From DAIDKA01 sp049792815 (GTDB lineage Bacteria > Pseudomonadota > Gammaproteobacteria > Steroidobacterales > Steroidobacteraceae): 13,899 nt of DNA. Position 1 is the first letter of the stretch. Every line of letters begins with the position of its first letter. A model generated the notes under the pieces. The model saw only the letters and a program-made list of their open reading frames with translations. It was not told the DNA's origin and did not search any database. Of the stretch, positions 8,421 through 13,899 are shown one piece after another. The stretch covers positions 1 to 13,899 of the forward strand of contig JBARBG010000163.1 of NCBI GenBank assembly GCA_049792815.1, given 5' to 3'. The translations under genes and the position numbers were made by a program.

Positions 8421-9886
8421 GCGCACTTGAGCTGGTTGAGACCTCGCTGCGCGACGGCAATCAGTCGCTGTGGGCGGCTCTGGGCGTAGATACGGCCAAT
8501 ACCCTGAGCATCGCCCCGGTGATGGATCGCGTGGGCTTCAAGGCCATCGATTTCACGACCTCCACCCACATGGGTGTGGCGGTGCGCTTCAAGAAGGAAG
8601 ATCCCTGGGAACGCATCCGGCTGATGGCGGCGGTGACTCCGAACACGCCGCTGCAGTTCATGTCGACGGGATTCCGCTTCATCTCCTGGGAGACCGCCCA
8701 TCCGCAGTTCATGGCGCTGGTGTTCGAGGTCCTGGCGCGCAACGGCATCCGGCGCTTCTGCCTGGCCGATCCGATGAACGATGCGGACTCGAACGTCGCC
8801 TGTGCACGGCTGGTGAAGCAGGGTGGCGGTGAGTACGTGATCGCGGCCCTGGTGTTTACTTTAAGCCCGGTCCACGACGACGCTCATTATGCGGCGGCCG
8901 CCCGCAAGCTTGCCGCTTGTGCGGACATCGACGCCATCTACATCAAGGATCCCGGTGGCCTGCTGTCCCCCAAGCGCGCACAGACCCTGATTCCGGCGGT
9001 GAAGGCACAGATCGGCAACAAGCCGCTGGAGCTTCATGCCCATTGCACCATAGGACTGGCTGAACATACCTACATGGAGGCCCCGGCTTACGGGGTGAGC
9101 GTCCTGCAGTGCGCTTCCGGGGCCGCCGCGGATGGCACCTCGAATCCACCGGCGGAACGCATCGTCGCGAACCTGCGAGCCTTGGGTCACAGCGTGAAGG
9201 TGGACGATGAAGCCTTGCAGGAGGTCGGTCGCTATTTCACCCAGCTGGCCGCTGCGGAGGGTCTGCCGGTGGGTCGGCCGCAGGGCTTTGATGCGGCCTA
9301 CCTGCAGCACCAGCTGCCCGGCGGCATGGTCGGCACCATGCGCCGGCAGCTCGCGGAAAACCGGCTGTCGCACCTGGAACCTGCGGTGATTGAGGAAATC
9401 GGCCGGGTACGCGAGGAGCTGGGCTGGCCCATCGTCATGACGCCCTTTTCGCAGATCGTCATGATGCAGGCGGTGATGAACGTCACCACCAAGGAGCGCT
9501 ACAAGGTGATTCCGGATGAGGCGATACGCTACGCCCTTGGCCGCTTCGGCCGGCCGAATGTGCCGATCAGTGCCATGGTGATGGATCGCATCGACGCCAT
9601 GCCGCGCACCCGCGAGCTGCGCGAGGAACCCGGCATGCCCGCCATCGCCGAGCTGCGTCGGCGTCTGGGTGTGAATCTGTCCGATGAGGAATTCCTGCTG
9701 CGTGCGACCATGCCCGCGGGCCAGGTCGATGCCATGCTGGCCGCCGGGCCCGCGCCGCGACACTACAATCCGCAGCTGAAGCCGGTGATGACCCTGCTGC
9801 GCCAGCTGTCGACACGCACTGACGTCGCGGAACTGTCGGTCAAGAAACCTGGGTTCACACTGGAACTGCGCCGCCATGCGCGCTGA
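8417..9886 (+). CDS. Carboxyltransferase subunit, HMGL-like/OadA/pyruvate-carboxylase-B type
   Basis: This 489-residue protein starts at ATG 8417, overlapping the biotin carboxylase stop. It has the DRE-TIM barrel of oxaloacetate decarboxylase alpha, transcarboxylase 5S and pyruvate carboxylase (about residues 1-290), then the conserved carboxylase domain. Metal and catalytic landmarks are TSLRDGNQS with Asp13, YIKDPGG with Lys177 (the lysine that is carbamylated in relatives) and ELHAHCTIG with His207 and His209. The conserved-domain half includes HQLPGGMVGTM and MTPFSQIVMMQAVMNV. Signature variants are notable: RDGNQ instead of the usual RDAHQ, and KDPGG instead of KDMAG. These are likely tied to a substrate other than pyruvate. 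It has no fused biotinyl domain, as expected with a separate carrier upstream. The likely acceptor is a phosphorylated aryl methyl ketone; this is inference from the kinase genes. Confidence 0.92.
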   Translation: MSALELVETSLRDGNQSLWAALGVDTANTLSIAPVMDRVGFKAIDFTTSTHMGVAVRFKKEDPWERIRLMAAVTPNTPLQFMSTGFRFISWETAHPQFMALVFEVLARNGIRRFCLADPMNDADSNVACARLVKQGGGEYVIAALVFTLSPVHDDAHYAAAARKLAACADIDAIYIKDPGGLLSPKRAQTLIPAVKAQIGNKPLELHAHCTIGLAEHTYMEAPAYGVSVLQCASGAAADGTSNPPAERIVANLRALGHSVKVDDEALQEVGRYFTQLAAAEGLPVGRPQGFDAAYLQHQLPGGMVGTMRRQLAENRLSHLEPAVIEEIGRVREELGWPIVMTPFSQIVMMQAVMNVTTKERYKVIPDEAIRYALGRFGRPNVPISAMVMDRIDAMPRTRELREEPGMPAIAELRRRLGVNLSDEEFLLRATMPAGQVDAMLAAGPAPRHYNPQLKPVMTLLRQLSTRTDVAELSVKKPGFTLELRRHAR

Positions 9887-10718
9887 GGTGATGCCCGCCA
9901 TCAAGGGCTTCATGTTCGATCTCGACGGCACGCTGCTGCTCAGCGACCGCTCCCTGGGCGGTTACGAGGTGCTGCCGGGCGCGGTTGAAGTGCTGGCGGA
10001 ACTGGCCGCCAAATCCATCCCCTACGTGGTACTCACCAACGGCAGCGCCTACCCGCCGCCGGAGCAGGCCGCGCGCCTGCGCGGCCTGGGGCTTGCGGTC
10101 GCGGATGACCGCATGTTCACCCCTTCGAGCGTCGCGGGCGATGTGATGTCGCGGCATGGCATCGGTCGCGTGCTGGTGCTGGGCAACCGCGGTGTGGGGT
10201 ATGCGCTGACCCAGTCGGGCATCGAGACGGTGTTCACCGGTGAGCCGCGGGCGAGTGAGGTCGATGCCGTATTTGTCGGCTGGCACCCCGAGTGCCACAT
10301 GAAGGACATCGAAGCGGCCTGTCAGGCCATCTGGGGCGGAGCGAAACTGTATGTCGCCTCGGATGTGCCCTTTTTCGCGACCCGGCACGGCCGCAGCATG
10401 GGTTATTCCTACGCCATCGTCGGGGCCATCCGGCGCATGACCAGGGCGCCGATGATCCTCACCGGCAAGCCGTCACTGCACGCCATGCGCTTCATCGCCC
10501 GCAAGCTTGGCGTAGCGGTGCGCGAGGTGGCCGTGGTGGGGGACGATCCGGCCGTTGAGATCATCATGGCGCGTCGCGGGGGCGCGACGGCCTTTGGTGT
10601 CACGACCGGCGTGATGAAGCAGGAGGACTGGGAGCGTGAGACCGGCAAGCGCCGGCCCCACTATGTGATCAACGATCTGCGCGAGCTGCTGCGCAACGGC
10701 GCCATCCAGCCCGGCTGA
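9876..10718 (+). CDS. HAD-IIA family phosphatase (NagD-like)
   Basis: This 280-residue HAD hydrolase overlaps the carboxyltransferase end by 11 bases, implying coupled translation. Motif I is FMFDLDGTLL with nucleophile Asp15 and acid Asp17. Motif II is VVLTNGS with Thr54, and motif III is LTGKPS with Lys198. Motif IV is VVGDDPAVEI with Asp223 and Asp224. The cap between motifs II and III includes GWHPECHMKDIEAACQAI and KLYVASDVPFF, as in the C2 cap of NagD and nitrophenyl phosphatases. A second ATG at 9891 has GAGG close upstream and would shorten the protein by five residues without touching motifs. In this operon it most likely dephosphorylates the carboxylated aryl phosphate, the role reported for HpeD in Rhodococcus. 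A role in repairing misphosphorylated side products is the alternative. Confidence 0.9.
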   Translation: MRAEVMPAIKGFMFDLDGTLLLSDRSLGGYEVLPGAVEVLAELAAKSIPYVVLTNGSAYPPPEQAARLRGLGLAVADDRMFTPSSVAGDVMSRHGIGRVLVLGNRGVGYALTQSGIETVFTGEPRASEVDAVFVGWHPECHMKDIEAACQAIWGGAKLYVASDVPFFATRHGRSMGYSYAIVGAIRRMTRAPMILTGKPSLHAMRFIARKLGVAVREVAVVGDDPAVEIIMARRGGATAFGVTTGVMKQEDWERETGKRRPHYVINDLRELLRNGAIQPG

Positions 10719-10721
10719 TCC

Positions 10722-10731
10722 GGCTTAAGCC
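10722..10731. other. 10-bp palindrome GGCTTAAGCC in a 13-base convergent gap
   Basis: The HAD gene and the minus-strand SDR gene converge with only 13 bases between their stop codons. A perfect palindrome, GGCTTAAGCC, fills almost all of this gap. With a loop it leaves only a 3-bp stem and no T-tract, so I do not call it a terminator. It may be chance or part of a longer, weaker structure. Confidence 0.3.
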
Positions 10732-11580
10732 TCACCAGGCCTCGGTCACGCCGTCATAGCGCAGGAAGCGCCCGGTATCGGCGAGGGTCACCTTGCCGAT
10801 GGTGTGGATCATGTTCTCGACGGTGAAGGAAGTCTTGAGCATCCCCTGATACTTGCCCTCCAGATACGCCTGATGCTCGGTCAGGGTCGGCCCGGGATTG
10901 AACATCACGACAGTCACGCCGTCCTTGCGGGTTTCAGCGGCGACTATCTGCATCTCCCGGTTCAGTGCCGCCTTGCTCATGCGATAGAACATCGCGCCCG
11001 TGCGTGGATGTGCCTCGCCGGTCAGGGTGCCGTTGCTGGAGCTGATGGCGATGATTTTCTTCTGGCCGCTGGCCAGGACGTTCTTGTAGAAGGCTTCCGA
11101 GACAATCAGCGGGCCCTTGATGTTGACCGCCATGATGGTGTCCAGCAAGGAGTAGTTGAGCTTGCCGAAGCTCTCGCCGCTGTAGTCGCCCGGACAGCCC
11201 TCATCATCTGCCGCGCACTTGGCGCGATCGTTGTACACGCCCGCATTGTTGATCAGCACATCGATGGGCACGTTTGCGAGTTTCGTGGCCAAAGCGCGCG
11301 TCTGGTCCAGGTCGGTCACATCCAGACTTTCAATGCGCACCTTGGGATATTTTGCCGCAAGCTCGGTCAGCGACTTGGGCGGCGTGGCGCGCCGGTGCGT
11401 GACGATGACCGTCCAGCCCTGTTCGGCATATTGCTTGGCGAATTCCAGTCCGATGCCGGAATTCGCGCCGGTGATCATCACCGTGTCGGCGGCGGCGGTC
11501 AGGGGCAACATGGCTGAGGCGCCCACCAGCAGCATGGCGACCGGCACCGCGCTGCTCAGAACCTGTCCGAGCCCGCGCAT
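10732..11580 (-). CDS. Short-chain dehydrogenase/reductase with apparent N-terminal signal peptide
   Basis: This 282-residue SDR has a Rossmann motif TGANSGIG at residues 37-44, INNAG at 110-114, SSS near 180-182, and catalytic Tyr199 and Lys203 in YRMSK. The first ~31 residues are a basic start followed by a hydrophobic stretch ending in TAAAD, which looks like a signal peptide or membrane anchor placed directly before the first beta strand. The protein has only two cysteines (122 and 129), close together in a loop, which could form a disulfide. The ATG overlaps the upstream stop by one base (TGATG), supporting this start. An internal ATG at residue 24 would give a cytosolic form of normal SDR length. 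It would oxidise or reduce a carbonyl/alcohol with NAD(P). The substrate is unknown, and periplasmic location is unproven. Confidence 0.85.
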   Translation of the reverse strand: MRGLGQVLSSAVPVAMLLVGASAMLPLTAAADTVMITGANSGIGLEFAKQYAEQGWTVIVTHRRATPPKSLTELAAKYPKVRIESLDVTDLDQTRALATKLANVPIDVLINNAGVYNDRAKCAADDEGCPGDYSGESFGKLNYSLLDTIMAVNIKGPLIVSEAFYKNVLASGQKKIIAISSSNGTLTGEAHPRTGAMFYRMSKAALNREMQIVAAETRKDGVTVVMFNPGPTLTEHQAYLEGKYQGMLKTSFTVENMIHTIGKVTLADTGRFLRYDGVTEAW

Positions 11581-12188
11581 CAGCGCAACACCCAGAAATC
11601 CGGTCCCAGGCGTGCTTCAAGCTTGCCCAGCTGCTCACGATGAATCGCGCGCACCCGCGCCGGCGTGATGGCATCGCCGCGATCCACTTCCTCGATGCGC
11701 AGGCTGGTCTTGTCCTCGTACAGATGCTCCCCGGCCAGGCGGGCCCGGGCGTCGTAGGGCCAGAGGAAGGCCTGGCGGCTGGCAACGTGATACAGCCTAT
11801 CGGCGCGTTCGACCGCATAGCCAAGCTGTTTGAGAATCGCGCCTTCGGCCAGCTGGTGGAAGGTGATTTCATCGCAGACGCCCCAGTCGGCGACGGCCAG
11901 ACGGTCATCGGAGTGCCACAGCACCGCTTCGCCGACGCTATTGTAAAAGGCCAGGACGCCGGCCTTGCCCTCGATGACGCCGGGGTTTGTGCCCCAGGTC
12001 ACCCGGTAGACCGGATGCTCCACTATCATGTCGGGTGCCAGAATCTTCTGGTACTCCCCCGCGCCTTCCAGGTGCACATGCCGCCAGAAATTAAGGAGAA
12101 TGGCGCGATGCAGCGGGTTGGTGGTCTTCTCCAGCAGTTTTTCGGTCGGGTGCATGCATTCATACACCTGCTTTTCGAAGCGGTTCAT
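11580..12188 (-). CDS. NTF2/SnoaL-like fold protein of unknown function
   Basis: This 202-residue protein starts at ATG 12188 with GGGGAA about 5 bases upstream. The region around residues 25-90 (HRAILLNFWRHVHLEGAGEY, ILAPDMIVEHPVYRVTWG, GVIEGKAGVLAFYNSV) resembles the cone-shaped NTF2/SnoaL/ketosteroid-isomerase superfamily, here with an extended C-terminal part. No signal peptide or membrane segment is visible. Its stop overlaps the following SDR start by one base, so the two are translated as a pair. Members of this fold include isomerases, dehydratases, cyclases and non-catalytic binders, so no reaction can be assigned. Conserved polar residues such as His59 in VEHPVY could be catalytic. 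A pairing with an SDR is common in steroid and polyketide-like catabolism. Confidence 0.75.
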   Translation of the reverse strand: MNRFEKQVYECMHPTEKLLEKTTNPLHRAILLNFWRHVHLEGAGEYQKILAPDMIVEHPVYRVTWGTNPGVIEGKAGVLAFYNSVGEAVLWHSDDRLAVADWGVCDEITFHQLAEGAILKQLGYAVERADRLYHVASRQAFLWPYDARARLAGEHLYEDKTSLRIEEVDRGDAITPARVRAIHREQLGKLEARLGPDFWVLR

Positions 12189-12190
12189 AT

Positions 12191-12245
12191 CAATTCCCCG
12201 ATGGCCGTGCGTTCTGCCAGCATATCCGGGTACATAGGGGAATTG
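12191..12245. promoter_or_regulatory. Divergent spacer with perfect 9-bp inverted repeat CAATTCCCC / GGGGAATTG
   Basis: The 68 bases between the divergent SnoaL-like gene and the plus-strand SDR gene contain CAATTCCCC at 12191-12199 and GGGGAATTG at 12237-12245. These are exact reverse complements with 37 bases between them. Each arm lies in the ribosome-site region of one gene. Promoters for both directions must also fit here. TACATA (12231-12236) rightward and TATGCT (12224-12219) leftward are possible -10 elements without good -35 partners. A shared operator is a reasonable guess. Confidence 0.5.
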
Positions 12246-12251
12246 GAGGAG
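12245..12251 (+). promoter_or_regulatory. Ribosome binding site GGAGGAG that sets a GTG start
   Basis: GGAGGAG ends five bases before GTG 12257, the in-frame start of the SDR. An ATG at 12255 sits two bases nearer but in another frame, and would give only a 13-residue peptide. The protein frame fixes GTG as the real start. Confidence 0.75.
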
Positions 12252-12256
12252 TAAAT

Positions 12257-12994
12257 GTGGCCACGACTTTCGATCTTTCGGGCAAATCCATCCTGATCAC
12301 CGGCGCCGGGCGCGGTCTGGGCCGGGCCTTGGCGATCGGCGCCGCGCAGGCCGGCGCCCGGGTGACCGCCTTTGACGTGGATGCGCCGGCACTGACCGAA
12401 CTGCGCAGCGCCGCGGACTCGATCGCCACCCATGTGGTGGATGTGGTTGACCGGGCCGCGTTCATGGCGGCCGCGGACCGCATCGGCCGGATCGATGGCG
12501 TGGTCAACAATGCCATGTTGATCCGTTACGACCCCATCGAAGCGGTCGATGATGCAATCCTCGACCGGATGCTGGCCATCGGCATCAAGGGGGCGGTCTG
12601 GGGCGTGCAGGCCCTGTTGCGCCACATGGATCCACAGGTGGGCGGCGTCATTCTCAACCTGGCATCACCCGTCGCTGAGCGCGGCTTTCCCAGGACCGCG
12701 ATCTACAGCATGGTCAAGGGTGCGATGGGCACCTTCACGCGCACCCTTGCGGCTGAACTGGGGCCCCGCAAGGTGCGCGTCAATGCGCTGGCACCCGGCT
12801 CCATTCCCACCCCGGGGGCGGTCGCGATCACGCCGCAGGCCGAGTACGAGCGGCGCGCGGTTACGATTCCGCTGCGCCGTCTGGGACGCGAAGAGGACGC
12901 GACCAACGCGTCATTGTTCCTGTTGAGCGATGCCGCATCCTTCATCAATGGCGATATCCTCCACGTTGACGGTGGCGTCCTGGCGTCGGCATGA
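12257..12994 (+). CDS. Classical SDR-family oxidoreductase
   Basis: This 245-residue cytosolic SDR starts at GTG 12257 after a strong GGAGGAG site. It has TGAGRGLG (15-22), Asp40 at the end of the second strand (AFDVD, suggesting NAD preference), NNA (84-86), Ser137 in NLASPV, and Tyr150/Lys154 in YSMVK. It also has the C-terminal GDILHVDGG typical of FabG-like enzymes. The usual NNAG reads NNAM. It is the first gene of a rightward unit, and its stop overlaps the metallo-hydrolase start as ATGA. It probably interconverts a hydroxy and keto group on a pathway intermediate, perhaps a side-chain alcohol feeding the ketone carboxylase. The substrate is not readable from sequence. Confidence 0.93.
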   Translation: MATTFDLSGKSILITGAGRGLGRALAIGAAQAGARVTAFDVDAPALTELRSAADSIATHVVDVVDRAAFMAAADRIGRIDGVVNNAMLIRYDPIEAVDDAILDRMLAIGIKGAVWGVQALLRHMDPQVGGVILNLASPVAERGFPRTAIYSMVKGAMGTFTRTLAAELGPRKVRVNALAPGSIPTPGAVAITPQAEYERRAVTIPLRRLGREEDATNASLFLLSDAASFINGDILHVDGGVLASA

Positions 12995-13785
12995 GCAATC
13001 GCATCTACGCCGTGCGCTACGGGCATCTTGACCGGCTCAGCGACCTGAACTTCCTGGGCGGCGACGACCACGCGCAGCCCATGCCGCTGGACTACTACGT
13101 GTGGGTCATCCGCTGCGATGAGCGCACCATCGTGGTCGATACCGGATTTGATGCCGCAGCGGCCGCGAAGCGCGGCCGCACGCTGTTGCGCCCGGTCGGC
13201 GAAGGTCTGCGCGCCCTGGGTGTGGAGCCGGGCGCGGTTCGCGATGTCGTGATCACCCACATGCACTACGATCATGCGGGCAATGTGCCGCTGTTTCCGG
13301 CGGCGCGCTTCCACGTACAGGATGCGGAGATGGCCTACTGCACGGGCCGCGCCATGACTCACGGCCACCTTGCGGCGCCGTTCGATGCCGAAAATGTCGT
13401 GGACATGATCCGTCGCACCTTCGATGGTCGCGTCGAGTTTCACGCCGGCGATGATGAGTTGTGTCCCGGGGTAACGCTGCATCATCTGCCGGGACATACC
13501 CTGGGGCTGCAGGTCGTACGGGTGCAGACGGAACGCGGCCCTGTCGTGCTGGCGTCCGATGCCATCCACTTCTGGGCCAATCTGGAGCGCGCAACGCCGT
13601 ATCCGGTCGTGGCCGATGTGGTCGCCTACCTTGAGGCGCTGCGCAAACTGCGCACCCTTGCGCCCTCTATCGATCACATCATTCCGGGTCATGATCCCGA
13701 GGTGCTGCAGAGGTTTCCGGCTGAAGGCCAGACCCGGGACATCGTGCGCCTGGATCTGGCCCCGGTTGCGCGAGGAGCATCATGA
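12991..13785 (+). CDS. Metallo-beta-lactamase-fold hydrolase (N-acyl-homoserine-lactonase-like)
   Basis: This 264-residue protein is an MBL-fold hydrolase of the lactonase-like branch. It has the dinuclear zinc motif THMHYDHAGN (His90, His92, Asp94, His95), His169 in LPGHT, bridging Asp190 in LASDAIHF and His234 in IPGHD. All expected metal ligands are present, and there is no signal peptide, so it should act in the cytoplasm. Its ATG overlaps the SDR stop by four bases, and its own stop overlaps the next start the same way. Family members open lactones or cleave esters, thioesters and some C-C bonds. Here it may hydrolyse a lactone or the 3-oxo acid made by the carboxylase. That role is inference; a quorum-quenching job is less likely given the operon. 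Confidence 0.92.
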   Translation: MSNRIYAVRYGHLDRLSDLNFLGGDDHAQPMPLDYYVWVIRCDERTIVVDTGFDAAAAAKRGRTLLRPVGEGLRALGVEPGAVRDVVITHMHYDHAGNVPLFPAARFHVQDAEMAYCTGRAMTHGHLAAPFDAENVVDMIRRTFDGRVEFHAGDDELCPGVTLHHLPGHTLGLQVVRVQTERGPVVLASDAIHFWANLERATPYPVVADVVAYLEALRKLRTLAPSIDHIIPGHDPEVLQRFPAEGQTRDIVRLDLAPVARGAS

Positions 13786-13899
13786 GCGAGTGTGGTTTCA
13801 TCGGACTGGGTCGAATGGGCGGCGCGATGGCGCGACGACTGCTCGCCGCGGGCCACCGCGTCATCGTGTACGACCCGGCGGCCAGCGCCGCGGCGGCAC
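13782..13899 (+). CDS. 3-hydroxyisobutyrate dehydrogenase / 6-phosphogluconate dehydrogenase-like oxidoreductase (cut by right edge)
   Basis: Only the first 39 codons are present. They read GFIGLGRMGGAMARRLLAAG followed by HRVIVYDPA, the N-terminal NAD(P)-binding signature of beta-hydroxyacid dehydrogenases. GAGGAG lies 4 bases before the ATG, which overlaps the hydrolase stop by four bases. It would oxidise a 3-hydroxy acid or reduce a semialdehyde in the same pathway. The catalytic lysine and substrate region lie outside the window. Confidence 0.88.
   Translation, partial: MSECGFIGLGRMGGAMARRLLAAGHRVIVYDPAASAAAA

Noticed and set aside
6612..9886. Housekeeping pyruvate carboxylase or acetyl-CoA carboxylase
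   Set aside because: The context with an aryl-kinase-like pair and a phosphatase, plus the altered transferase signatures, argues for a dedicated catabolic carboxylase.
8861..9931. Minus-strand open frame of 356 codons
   Set aside because: It is antisense to the carboxyltransferase, which has complete catalytic motifs; the antisense product looks like no protein family.
10722..10731. GGCTTAAGCC as a bidirectional terminator
   Set aside because: Once a loop is allowed, only three base pairs remain, and there is no T-tract on either side.
12703..13692. Minus-strand open frame of 329 codons
   Set aside because: It is antisense to the SDR and metallo-hydrolase, both with intact active-site residues.
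1..13899. CRISPR arrays, tRNA/rRNA genes, insertion sequences or prophage parts
   Set aside because: No spaced direct repeats, transposase or integrase frames, or RNA-gene signatures were seen on either strand.

Overview
The window is GC-rich DNA with dense, short-spaced gene packing, a large TonB-dependent receptor and a two-subunit PEP-synthase-like kinase. This suggests a Gram-negative proteobacterium with an aromatic or terpenoid catabolic lifestyle. The receptor style would fit a sphingomonad or a Steroidobacter/Nevskia-type gammaproteobacterium, but no rRNA or other taxonomic marker is present, so the assignment stays loose.

Layout. (1) Positions 1-2362, minus strand: a TonB-dependent outer-membrane receptor that runs off the left edge. 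(2) Positions 2363-2721: a 359-base divergent spacer with several inverted repeats. (3) Positions 2722-10718, plus strand: an AraC-family regulator followed by six tightly packed genes. These are a swivelling-histidine kinase subunit, an ATP-binding kinase subunit, a biotin carboxyl carrier protein, a biotin carboxylase, a carboxyltransferase and a HAD-IIA phosphatase. (4) Positions 10732-12188, minus strand: a two-gene unit with an SDR carrying an apparent signal peptide and an NTF2/SnoaL-like protein. (5) Positions 12257 to the right edge, plus strand: an SDR, a metallo-beta-lactamase-fold hydrolase and the start of a 3-hydroxyisobutyrate-dehydrogenase-type gene, each overlapping the next by four bases.

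Working model. The six-gene block reads as a phosphorylate-carboxylate-dephosphorylate pathway. The split dikinase, related to phenylphosphate synthase, would phosphorylate a phenolic hydroxyl. The three-subunit biotin enzyme would carboxylate the activated ketone side chain, and the HAD enzyme would remove the phosphate. This is the logic described for 4-hydroxyacetophenone/acetovanillone catabolism (Hpe in Rhodococcus, Acv in Sphingobium). The true substrate here is unknown; a para-hydroxyaryl ketone is the best guess. The TonB receptor could import the compound or an oligomeric precursor, AraC could sense it, and the downstream oxidoreductases and hydrolase could process the resulting 3-oxo acid. 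The substrate, the C-C cleavage step and the role of the flanking genes are inference.
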